NCBI RefSeq assembly: GCF_004011505.1
Contig: NZ_SAUN01000001.1
Coordinates: forward strand, 5,297,501 to 5,361,500
DNA length: 64,000 nt
Source of the DNA: Nonomuraea polychroma
Lineage (GTDB): Bacteria; Actinomycetota; Actinomycetes; Streptosporangiales; Streptosporangiaceae
Reading direction: 5' to 3'
Positions 51,594 to 59,025 of the stretch are shown here, piece after piece. The position numbers and the translations under genes are program-made. How positions within the stretch are numbered: the first letter of the stretch is position 1; each line of letters starts with the position of its first letter. The notes under the pieces were generated by a model. That model was given only the letters and a program-made list of their open reading frames with translations, made no database searches and was not told where the DNA came from.

Positions 51594-51622
51594 TTGACTA
51601 AGTAAATCAAAAAGATTTACCT
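51594..51622 (+). promoter_or_regulatory. ROK-controlled promoter: operator between -35 and -10
   Basis: TTGACT (51594-51599) and TTACCT (51617-51622) are 17 nt apart. The spacer holds the perfect inverted repeat GTAAATC-AAAAA-GATTTAC (51602-51620), whose right arm enters the -10. This is the form of ROK operators (AT-rich arms around an A/T tract). Binding would exclude RNA polymerase from the SBP operon. Confidence 0.8.
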
Positions 51623-51656
51623 TCACGTCAACCCAAGGCAACAAGGGGAGGCCGTG

Positions 51657-53012
51657 ATGAAACGTCCGCTGGCCGGTTCCCTCCTGCTGCTCGCAGTCGT
51701 CGCCGGCTGCGGCGCCGACCCCGCGCAGGACACCTCCGGCAGCAAGGAACTCGAAGTCCTCTACAGAGTCGAGCCGACGTGGCCGCATCTGGAAAAGATG
51801 CTCACCGGCGCGAAGAAGCAGTACGAAGCCACCCACCCCGGCGTCACGGTCAAGCTGACCGCCGTCCAGGGCACCAACGAGGCGTACTACACCAAACTGG
51901 CCCTGCTCAACCGCTCCCCCGACTCGGCGCCCGACGTCTACTACCACGACACGTTCCAGGTCAACGCGGACGTCGCGGCGGGCAAGCTGGCCCCGCTCGA
52001 CGACTACCTGGCCAAATGGCCCGACTGGAGCAGCCAGTTCCCCGACTCGGTCAAGCAGGCGGCCATGGGCGGTGACGGCAAGGTCTACGGCGTTCCGATC
52101 AGCACGGACACGCGCGGCCTCTGGTACCAGAAGGACGTCTTCACCAAGGCCGGCCTGCCGGTCCCGTGGGAGCCGAAGACCTGGAACGACGTGCTGACCG
52201 CGGCCCGTACGATCAAGCAGAAGGTCCCCGGCGTCGTCCCCTTCGCCATGTACTCCACGAAGATCCACGGCGAGGCGTCGACCATGCAGGGCTTCGAGAT
52301 GCTCCTGTACGGCACCCCCGGCGGCACCCTCTACGACGAGACGCAGAAGAAGTGGGTGGCCGGCGGCAAGAACTTCACCGACGCCCTGACCTTCGTCAAC
52401 ACCATCTACCGCGAGGAGCTCGGCCCCAAGCAGGCCGACGCGCACAACGCCAAGCTCGGGGACAAGATCACGTTGGAGTGGTTCCCCACCGCAAAGCTCG
52501 GCATCTCCCTGGACGGCGCCTGGGCCTCCTCGGCCTGGAAGGCGACCGGCACGAAGCCGTGGCCGGAGTGGACGGAGAAGATGGGCTGGACGCCCATGCC
52601 GACGCAGAACGGCGAGCCGCCGGGCGCGGTGAGCATGTCGGGCGGCTGGGTGATCGCGATGAGCGCCTACGCGAAGAACAAGCAGGAGGCGTTCGACTTC
52701 ATCACCGTGGCCACCAGCAAGGAGAACTCGACGGTGTACTCGGTCGGCACCGGCGACCTGACCGCCCGCAAGGACGTGGCCGCCGACCCGAAGTACAGCG
52801 AGGGCAACCCCAGCATCAAGTTCTGGACCGACCTGGCCTCGGTCACCCACTACCGGCCCGCCTTCGAGGAGTACCCGAAGGTGTCCACCGAGATCCAGAA
52901 GGCCATGGAGGCGGTCACCACCGGAGCGCAGACCCCTGAGGAGGCGGCCGCCGCGTACGTCAAGGGGCTGCCTGCCGCCGTGGGAGGCCCCGACAAGGTC
53001 CTGGCCCGATGA
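51657..53012 (+). CDS. Sugar ABC transporter substrate-binding lipoprotein
   Basis: 451 aa, SBP_bac_1 type. Lipobox LLLAVVAGC near residue 20, then ELEVLYRVEPTWPHLEKML, a hinge region GVPISTDTRGLWYQKDVF and Trp-rich ligand segments (KPWPEWTEKMGWTPMP). Preceded by GGGGAGG. First gene of the operon behind the ROK operator; the GH38 neighbour suggests mannose-containing oligosaccharides. Confidence 0.93.
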   Translation: MKRPLAGSLLLLAVVAGCGADPAQDTSGSKELEVLYRVEPTWPHLEKMLTGAKKQYEATHPGVTVKLTAVQGTNEAYYTKLALLNRSPDSAPDVYYHDTFQVNADVAAGKLAPLDDYLAKWPDWSSQFPDSVKQAAMGGDGKVYGVPISTDTRGLWYQKDVFTKAGLPVPWEPKTWNDVLTAARTIKQKVPGVVPFAMYSTKIHGEASTMQGFEMLLYGTPGGTLYDETQKKWVAGGKNFTDALTFVNTIYREELGPKQADAHNAKLGDKITLEWFPTAKLGISLDGAWASSAWKATGTKPWPEWTEKMGWTPMPTQNGEPPGAVSMSGGWVIAMSAYAKNKQEAFDFITVATSKENSTVYSVGTGDLTARKDVAADPKYSEGNPSIKFWTDLASVTHYRPAFEEYPKVSTEIQKAMEAVTTGAQTPEEAAAAYVKGLPAAVGGPDKVLAR

Positions 53013-53926
53013 CGGTCGCCACCGCGCCGCAGTCCCCGCCCGTGACGAGCCCGCCCCAGCGCGGCCCGGCACGGCGCGGGGTCCTGCGCTGGCTCCTCCC
53101 CCTCGGCCCCGCCCTGCTCATCCTCGCCGTGTTCCTGGCCGGGCCCATCCTGTGGAGCGTCTACATCGCCTTCACCAACGAGACGCTCACCGGCTCGGCC
53201 TCGGTGAACTCGCAATTCGTGGGCGTGGCCAACTTCGTCAAGCTCTTCGGCGACCCGACGTTCCTCAACTCGTTCTTCCTGACGTTCGTCTTCGTCATCG
53301 GCTCGGCCGTCATCGGCCAGAACACCCTGGGCCTGATCATCGCCCTCCTTCAGCGCGGCCGCGGCCGGGTGACCCGCAGCGTGGTCAACGGCGTCGTGAT
53401 CGCCGCCTGGGTGGTGCCGGAGGTCGTGGCGGCGGCGTGCTGGTTCTCGTTCCTGGCCGAGGAGGGCACGCTCAACACGGTGCTCGGCATCCAGCAGGAA
53501 TGGCTCTACACGGCGCCGATGGTCGCGGTCATCCTGGCCAACATCTGGCGCGGCACGGCGTTCTCGATGCTGGTGTACTCGGCGGCGCTCTCGGAGGTGC
53601 CCGCCGACCTGGTGGAGGCCGCGGCGGTGGACGGCGCCGGGCCCGGCCGCCGCCTCCTGCACATCACCCTGCCCCTGATCCGCCGCTCCATCATGGCGAA
53701 CCTCATGCTGATCACCCTGCAGACCCTGGCCAGCTTCGGCCTCATCTACGCCCTCACCGGCGGCGGCCCGGGGACGGCCAGCCAGACGACGCCGCTGTAC
53801 ATGTACGAGCAGGCGTTCCGCTACTTCGAGATCGGCTACGGCTCCGCGATCGCCCTCGTCATGCTGGTGATCGGGGCGTTGTTCTCGCTGATCTACCTGC
53901 GTTTGATCAAGGTGGAGGACGCATGA
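53009..53926 (+). CDS. Sugar ABC transporter permease, UgpA/MalF-like
   Basis: 305 aa, six membrane segments after a Pro-rich cytoplasmic N terminus. Coupling loop EVPADLVEAAAVDGAGPGRR with the EAA motif, followed by ITLPLIRRSIM. ATGA overlap with the SBP gene. Confidence 0.93.
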   Translation: MTVATAPQSPPVTSPPQRGPARRGVLRWLLPLGPALLILAVFLAGPILWSVYIAFTNETLTGSASVNSQFVGVANFVKLFGDPTFLNSFFLTFVFVIGSAVIGQNTLGLIIALLQRGRGRVTRSVVNGVVIAAWVVPEVVAAACWFSFLAEEGTLNTVLGIQQEWLYTAPMVAVILANIWRGTAFSMLVYSAALSEVPADLVEAAAVDGAGPGRRLLHITLPLIRRSIMANLMLITLQTLASFGLIYALTGGGPGTASQTTPLYMYEQAFRYFEIGYGSAIALVMLVIGALFSLIYLRLIKVEDA

Positions 53927-54744
53927 CGCGGCTGGCCGCGAGGGTCGCGGCGGGGCTGGCCCTGCTGATCATCACCCTGGCCTTCCTGGGCCCGTTCCTG
54001 TGGGTGCTGATCGCCTCCGTCCAGCCGGACGCCACCCTCTCCGCGGCCCCCACGCTCACCTTCTCCCTGGACAACTTCGAAGCCGTCCTGACCTGGGAGA
54101 CGATCATCCTTCCGCTGATCAACTCGATCGTCATCTCGGGCTCGACGTCGATCCTGACCGTCCTGGTGTCGGGTCTGGCGGCGTATCCGCTGTCGCGCTA
54201 CCAGCTGCGCTACCGCCGCCATTTCATGCTGACCCTGCTGTTCACCACCGGACTGCCGGTGACCGCGATCCTGGTGCCGGTCTACGCGATGTTCTTCCGC
54301 TTCAACCTCTACGGCTCGGTCCCGGCGATGGTGTTGTTCCTGACGGCGAGCTCGTTGCCGTTCTCGATCTGGATGATGAAGAACTTCATGGACGGGGTGC
54401 CGGTGAACCTGGAGGAGGCGGCCTGGGTGGACGGGGCCGGCTGGGTGCGCTCCCTGACGGCCGTCGTCGGCCCGCTGATGGCGCCCGGCATCGCCGTGGT
54501 GGCGATCTTCGTCTTCGTCGGGCAGTGGGGCAACTTCTTCGCCCCGTTCGTCCTGCTGGACACGCCGGAGAAGCAGCCGGCCGCGGTCACCGTCTTCACG
54601 TTCTTCTCCGAGTACGGCCAGGTCGCGTACGGCCAGCTGGCCGCCTTCTCCATCCTCTACACGGCCCCGGCGGTGGTCCTGTACGTGGCGGTCAACAAGT
54701 ATCTGGCCGGTTCGTTCAACTTCGCGGGCTCGGTGAAGGGCTGA
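53923..54744 (+). CDS. Sugar ABC transporter permease, UgpE/MalG-like
   Basis: 273 aa, six membrane segments. Coupling loop VPVNLEEAAWVDGAGWVRSL; FVFVGQWGNFFAPFVLL is the typical MalG-group segment. ATGA overlap with the first permease. No ATPase gene follows; as in many actinobacteria a shared MsiK-type ATPase encoded elsewhere probably energises it. Confidence 0.93.
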   Translation: MTRLAARVAAGLALLIITLAFLGPFLWVLIASVQPDATLSAAPTLTFSLDNFEAVLTWETIILPLINSIVISGSTSILTVLVSGLAAYPLSRYQLRYRRHFMLTLLFTTGLPVTAILVPVYAMFFRFNLYGSVPAMVLFLTASSLPFSIWMMKNFMDGVPVNLEEAAWVDGAGWVRSLTAVVGPLMAPGIAVVAIFVFVGQWGNFFAPFVLLDTPEKQPAAVTVFTFFSEYGQVAYGQLAAFSILYTAPAVVLYVAVNKYLAGSFNFAGSVKG

Positions 54745-54890
54745 CCCCGGTCACGGCCCCGGTCTCGTCGGTCACGTACCGGCCTTTCGACAGGACGATC
54801 GCGGTGTCGCTGTCGGGCAGCGCCAGCCCTGCCTGCCCGAGCTCATCCTTGCGCCACAGCAGCTGTCGATACTCCCGCGGTCCTAGACCG
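54716..54890 (-). pseudogene. Possible gene remnant antisense between permease and LLM genes
   Basis: The leftward strand has a protein-like frame without a start codon: GLGPREYRQLLWRKDELGQA, then GLALPDSDTAIVLSKGRYV and about 20 more residues to a TGA at 54716-54718 inside the permease 3' end. It looks like the C-terminal tail of a lost gene, but I do not recognise the family and it could be chance. Confidence 0.2.
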
Positions 54891-54957
54891 AAGGGCCGAA
54901 GCCGACCGCGGCCACGGCCCCATGCCCGGCGCGGGCCGTCTGCCTACCGTGAGAACC

Positions 54958-55833
54958 ATGAGCGAACGAAGAAGCCTGTACGGCGTGGCGTTGCCGGCCT
55001 CGCCCCGGCACTTCGGCCGGCTCGTCGAGTCGGCCCGGCTGGCCGAGGAACTCGGCGCCGACCTGGTCACGGTGTCGGACCACCCGTACCTCCCATCGGA
55101 ACTGGAAACCTTCACCTTGCTGGCGCTGCTGGTGGGCCGGACGGAGCGCGTGCTGGTGGCGCCGAACGTCGCCCCGCTGACGTTGCGGCCACCGGCCATG
55201 CTGGCCAAGAGCGCCTCCACGCTGCAGTTCGTCAGCGGCGGCCGGTTCGTGCTGGGGCTCGGCGTCGGCGGCCCGTACGAGCTGACGCCCGGCTTCGGCG
55301 GTGCGTGGCCCGGCATCGGCCAGGCCATCAGCGCGCTCGACGAGGCCATCCCGCTGATCCGGCGGCTGTGGGGACCTGAGTCCATCGATCACGACGGCAC
55401 GTACTTCCGGCTCAAGCAGGCCAACGCCGGCCCCGCGCCCGAGCCGGACGTGCCGATCTGGGTGGGCTCGTTCAAGCCGAGAATGCTGGCCGTGACCGGC
55501 CGCCACGCCGACGGCTGGCTGCCCACGAACGCCTACCTGGACCTGGCCGAGGTGCCTGAGCTGCACCGCCGCATCGACGAGGCGGCGCAGGCGGCCGGCC
55601 GCGACCCGGGCCGCATCAGGCGGGTCTTCAACGTGATGGGCACGATCTCCGACCGCGTGCCGGAGCGTAACGACCGGCTGCTCAACGGCTCGGCCCGGCA
55701 CTGGGTGACCGCGCTGCGGGACTACCGCGACCGGCTCGGATTCGACTCGTTCGTGTTCTGGCCGGTGCAGGGGGACGTGCGCGAGCAGATCCGGCTGTTC
55801 TTCGAGCAGGTCCATCCGCACGTGGGCAGGTAG
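54958..55833 (+). CDS. LLM-class (probably F420-dependent) oxidoreductase
   Basis: 291 aa luciferase-like TIM barrel. GADLVTVSDHPYLPSELETF, LVAPNVAPLTLRPPAMLAKS, LGLGVGGPYELTPGFGG and VPIWVGSFKPRMLAVTGRHA are the recurrent segments of actinobacterial F420 LLM enzymes. ATG 54958 is chosen because TACCGT at 54945-54950 stands 7 nt upstream (leaderless type). Substrate unknown. Confidence 0.88.
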   Translation: MSERRSLYGVALPASPRHFGRLVESARLAEELGADLVTVSDHPYLPSELETFTLLALLVGRTERVLVAPNVAPLTLRPPAMLAKSASTLQFVSGGRFVLGLGVGGPYELTPGFGGAWPGIGQAISALDEAIPLIRRLWGPESIDHDGTYFRLKQANAGPAPEPDVPIWVGSFKPRMLAVTGRHADGWLPTNAYLDLAEVPELHRRIDEAAQAAGRDPGRIRRVFNVMGTISDRVPERNDRLLNGSARHWVTALRDYRDRLGFDSFVFWPVQGDVREQIRLFFEQVHPHVGR

Positions 55834-55875
55834 TCCTCACTTAACGGCGATAGTTGAAAGGCGTACGGTTGACGC

Positions 55876-56310
55876 ATGGTCGCGACTCCGGACCCGGTGC
55901 ACTGGCGCGGCGTGCACCATCTCGCCCTGGTGACCGCGGACATGGACGCCACCGTGCGGTTCTGGCACGGTGTGCTCGGCGCCCGTGCCCGCGAACGGCA
56001 GCTGGAGATCGAGCGCCGTTTCGGCCTGGAGACCGTGGTCGGCTACGATCCGCGACGGCTGGCTGCACACGGGCGATCTGGTGACGGCCAATCCCGACGG
56101 CACCTACACGTTCGTCGCCCGCAAGAAGGAGGTCATCCGCCGCGGAGGCGAGAACCTCTCGCCGCTGGAGGTCGAGGAGACCCTGCGAGCCCATCCCGAC
56201 GTGCTCGAATGCGCGGTGATCGGGGAGCCCTGCCGCGCACATCCACCGCTCGCGTGGCCAAGCACCTGCTCCCGGACGGGCATTCGCCGAAGGAGCACGA
56301 CCTGGGCTGA
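55876..56310 (+). pseudogene. Mosaic of VOC-domain and acyl-CoA ligase fragments
   Basis: From ATG 55876 the frame begins as a glyoxalase/VOC protein (WRGVHHLALVTADMDATVRF, WHGVLGA), then at about 55985 switches within the same frame to RQLEIERRFGLETVVGYD, which resembles the segment just before the GYGMTE motif of class I acyl-CoA ligases. At about 56050 the similarity jumps to another frame: RDGWLHTGDLVTANPDGTY, FVARKKEVIRRGGENLSPLE and so on to IGEP (about 56230), the C-terminal hinge region of the same ligase family with its motif A5/A8 elements but lacking about 100 residues between. The rest to 56310 is unassigned. A normal leaderless promoter (TACGGT at 55864-55869, 6 nt before the ATG) remains. 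It is a product of deletions joining at least two genes. Confidence 0.7.
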
Positions 56311-56326
56311 GCCGCCAGGACGATGG

Positions 56327-57076
56327 TCAGCCGGTGACCAGCCGCTCCACGAGCCGCCGGTAGTCCACCTTCATGGGCAGCTCCCACTCCACGTGCACCC
56401 GCCGCCGCTGGGTGACCACGTCCACGTCGCGGACCGGGTCGTGCCCCTGATGGTCGAACGTCTCCCACCACAAGCCGATGCCGCGGCGCTGCCAGGCAGG
56501 CAGCTCGTTGTAGTTGACGCCGTGCTGGAACAGCAGTTCGTTCTTGTCGGCGACCGTGGTGTGCTCGAGCAGCCTGCCGGCCTGCCGCGCCGTCCTGCCG
56601 TCCTTGCGCAACGTCCAGTAGCACCAGCCGTTCAGTGCACATCTGGCGGCGTCGGCCTGCCGCCACGACATGTAGTCCACGACGTCCTCCACCGTCGTGC
56701 CCAGCCAGATCCGGCTGTCGAAATGCACCGGCTCGCCCGCCGCGTGCGTGAAGGCCGCCGACGCCACACCCGCCGAGATCGACACCAGCTTTTCCGCCTC
56801 CCGCCCGAACTGGTCAAAGGAGGGAGGCAGCACCAGGGAGATCTCATCGCTCTGCGTATAGGCGTAACACCCCTGGAACTCCTCCAGCAGGCTCCGCGCC
56901 GCAACTGCCATCAACTCACGGAACCGCAGGTCAAAAGGCTTCTCGAAGCGGTGTTCCGTATAGCCGGAGAAGGCGCGCCCATCCACCCGCAGGATCGCCC
57001 ACGCACCGGGCAGCAGTTTCAGCGAGTGAAACCACTCCCGAGCCCGCATCCCCGCCTCCAGCCGGTCGGCCTTCAT
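56327..57076 (-). CDS. tRNA-His guanylyltransferase-like (Thg1-like) 3'-5' polymerase
   Basis: 249 aa. AILRVDGRAFSGYTEHRFEK followed by PFDLRF, and YAYTQSDEISLVLPP, hold the metal-binding acidic residues (Asp32, Asp77, Glu78 here) of the Thg1 palm domain; KNELLFQHGVNYNELPAWQR matches the C-terminal part. Thg1 adds G-1 to tRNA-His; bacterial Thg1-like proteins use 3'-5' templated addition to repair 5'-truncated tRNAs. In bacteria G-1 of tRNA-His is normally gene-encoded, so repair is the likelier role. Translation is coupled to the kinase gene (ATGA, 57073-57076). Confidence 0.85.
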   Translation of the reverse strand: MKADRLEAGMRAREWFHSLKLLPGAWAILRVDGRAFSGYTEHRFEKPFDLRFRELMAVAARSLLEEFQGCYAYTQSDEISLVLPPSFDQFGREAEKLVSISAGVASAAFTHAAGEPVHFDSRIWLGTTVEDVVDYMSWRQADAARCALNGWCYWTLRKDGRTARQAGRLLEHTTVADKNELLFQHGVNYNELPAWQRRGIGLWWETFDHQGHDPVRDVDVVTQRRRVHVEWELPMKVDYRRLVERLVTG

Positions 57077-57537
57077 CCCTCTTCCTTCCGTACGACAAAG
57101 CCGCCGCGCCCGTCGAATTCCACCACGGAGACCTCATCGAACCCGTCGGCCACCCGGGGCCGCCGCATACGCCTGAGCGTCGCGAAAACGCCCACCTCCG
57201 GCACTCGTGCCCGGCCGAGCCGTTCCGCGTTGCGCTGGAGGGATTCCGTCAGGTTCGGCGAGAACCAGTAGGCCACCACCCGCGCCCCGTGCTCCCGCCC
57301 GGTCACGATCAACGGCCGCCATTCCTCGGGCGAAGGATTGGTGTTGTCGACCGCCACGTTCCGGTCCTCCTCCAGCGCCTCGCGGATCAACCGGAGCTGG
57401 CGGCGCTGCCGGTGCCGCGCGTTGGGGAAATCGTCCTTGCTCACATGCTCATGGGTAGAGGCCAGGCATCGCCGGTAGAAGGTGGATTTGCCGGAAGCCT
57501 GCAGGCCGATGAGAACGGCCACTTCCCGATCGGTCAT
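57073..57537 (-). CDS. P-loop polynucleotide-kinase-like protein
   Basis: 154 aa. VAVLIGLQASGKSTFYRR is a Walker A loop, EHVSKDDFPNARHRQRRQ and VAVDNTNPSPEEWRPLI are the substrate lid and the DNTNP motif of the PNK 5'-kinase family, and ARVVAYWFSPNLTESLQRN follows. The usual reaction is phosphorylation of 5'-OH RNA or DNA ends. It starts leaderless (TACTGT on this strand, 57544-57549, 6 nt from ATG) and overlaps the Thg1-like gene, which needs a 5' end that can be activated; together they could heal and extend broken tRNA 5' ends. Confidence 0.85.
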   Translation of the reverse strand: MTDREVAVLIGLQASGKSTFYRRCLASTHEHVSKDDFPNARHRQRRQLRLIREALEEDRNVAVDNTNPSPEEWRPLIVTGREHGARVVAYWFSPNLTESLQRNAERLGRARVPEVGVFATLRRMRRPRVADGFDEVSVVEFDGRGGFVVRKEEG

Positions 57538-57620
57538 CCCCCCACAGTAAGGGTCACGCGCACCACCCTCGGACGGGCTTGCAGCCCCGCGCCGCCGCGC
57601 TCAGCTCGTACCGTGTCACC

Positions 57621-58526
57621 GTGAACGTCTTAGGGATCGATGTCGAGAGCTCGCTGGTTCAACGCTGGGCTCGCTGGCTGGCGCCCGCTTGTCAGCCGTT
57701 CTTCCTGACCGCCGGCGAGGTGGTGGAGCTGGGGCTCACGCCTGATCGCCCGCAACGCGCTCTGTCCGCCGAGCTGCGCGACACCTACGAGGTGTGGAAT
57801 CTCCCCAAAGGATCAGACGTCGTATGGCTGGACGGACCTGCCTTTCACGCGCTGCCGCGCCCTGTGCGTGCCGAGCTCGTCCGAGCGCAGCTGAGACACG
57901 GGCGCGGAGCGGTGCCCGCCATCAGCGGTTGGGCGGACGTCATCGATGCCCAGGTGCTGCGCGAGCAGGCTGATGGGCATCACTTCGTCTGGTGGCCGGC
58001 TCTGGTGGAACCGCGTGCCGAGGCCGTCCTCGAGCGCATCCTCCTCGACGACGGTCACCTCCCCTGCCGGCGCACCTCGGTGCCGGTTGACGTCTGGCGT
58101 GCCGCCGCCTCCACGCTGCCGCACGCCAGAGCGCTCAGCGGAACCTTCGCCAACGGAAGCGGCGCAAACTGCTTCGGCACCGTCATGGCCGCGGCCGGCG
58201 TCCAGGAAGCCGCCGAGACCTGGATGCTTCAGGAGCCCTTCGAAGCATGGCTGGCCGCCAACTGCACCGAAGGAGGTCGTGACGACCTCCCGGGAACCGT
58301 GCTGGTATGGCGCGCCGGCGATCGGACCGGCCAGCACGCCGCGGTCACCCTGGGTGGCGGCTGGGGTCTGCACAAACCATCGCAATCATGGGCCACCCCT
58401 CGTCAAGTGCTCACGGTGCACGACCTCATCCGCACCGCTCCACCGGGAGTCACCCTTCATCGGTACTCCTTGCGTGACCTGCCGGCCCTCACCCTGACAG
58501 GTCACAAAGCCGCAGGTCGGCGCTAG
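57621..58526 (+). CDS. Hypothetical protein with C-terminal papain/NlpC-like domain
   Basis: 301 aa from GTG 57621; no family named with certainty. The N-terminal 170 residues look globular and unfamiliar. In the C-terminal half GTFANGSGANCFGTVMAAAG offers a Cys (Cys184) at the start of a helix, and GQHAAVTLGGGWGLHKPSQS offers His239 and His251 on strands, the order Cys-His of NlpC/P60 or CHAP cysteine peptidases and amidases. No signal peptide, so it would act inside the cell. TACCGT at 57609-57614 stands 6 nt before the GTG (leaderless). Codon 4 is a rare TTA. Divergent from the PNK/Thg1 pair by 83 bp. Its last 53 nt recur in degraded form at 60169-60221. Confidence 0.6.
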   Translation: MNVLGIDVESSLVQRWARWLAPACQPFFLTAGEVVELGLTPDRPQRALSAELRDTYEVWNLPKGSDVVWLDGPAFHALPRPVRAELVRAQLRHGRGAVPAISGWADVIDAQVLREQADGHHFVWWPALVEPRAEAVLERILLDDGHLPCRRTSVPVDVWRAAASTLPHARALSGTFANGSGANCFGTVMAAAGVQEAAETWMLQEPFEAWLAANCTEGGRDDLPGTVLVWRAGDRTGQHAAVTLGGGWGLHKPSQSWATPRQVLTVHDLIRTAPPGVTLHRYSLRDLPALTLTGHKAAGRR

Positions 58527-58545
58527 ATCCGGAAAAAGAACAGGT
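58474..58545. repeat. Duplicated gene-junction sequence, copy 1
   Basis: 72 nt that match 60169-60237 with about 87% identity and one 3-nt indel. It covers the 3' end of the papain-like gene (RDLPALTLTGHKAAGRR-stop) and, on the other strand, a remnant RDLFFFRI-stop, which corresponds to the NLFFRI-stop C terminus of the gene at 60218-60604. The two stop codons interlock as CTAG at 58523-58526. Confidence 0.8.
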
Positions 58546-59025
58546 CCCGGCGACATGCCGCATCTGACTGGTACAACGGTCATTTCCGATCCCCGTGGGC
58601 CGTCTGCCGCAGCGCTGGGCCGCCGCAGGGCCGCGTCGATGGTCTTCCTCATCCGCTGCTCGGAGCTCGGCAGGATCGAGGCGTAGTCCTCCACCGCAGA
58701 GACGCCGCCGCCATCTTGCCCGGCATTGCCATGGGGCCTGGTGGGTCTGCTGACCCTGTCGTTCATCGCATCACTGGACTGATTAGCTGATCAGGCAGAC
58801 AGGCACCTTGCGTAGAGATGCGGTTACCACCCTTGGATCTCGATGTGGGCGTGGTAGCCGCCAGGAACCGGGGTGCCGGCGCTTCCTGAGTTCTCGACGC
58901 GCTTCGCGCTGAAGCTCCAACTCGCGGAAATCCAGGCGCTCGGAAGGCGTGCCATCGATCGTGCGGCCTCGCGTGTCGGGGAAGGGGAGGCGGGGTCCGA
59001 GCAATCGTCACAACCCGGATCCCCT
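58546..59025. other. 480-bp region without a secure gene
   Basis: No frame here has clear coding features. On the leftward strand a TTG-initiated frame (58783-59004) contains protein-like SERLDFRELELQREARRELR but ends in a weak tail, and another frame (58824-59063) ends GGYHAHIEIQGW; these overlap and may be two pieces of one frame-shifted gene. A leftward frame 58386-58766 runs antisense into the papain-like gene and is not trusted. The base composition is visibly less GC-rich than the operons on either side. Confidence 0.4.

Noticed and set aside
58386..58766. Leftward 126-codon frame overlapping the papain-like gene end
   Set aside because: It runs antisense through a supported gene and across the duplicated junction in the wrong frame for the FFFRI remnant.
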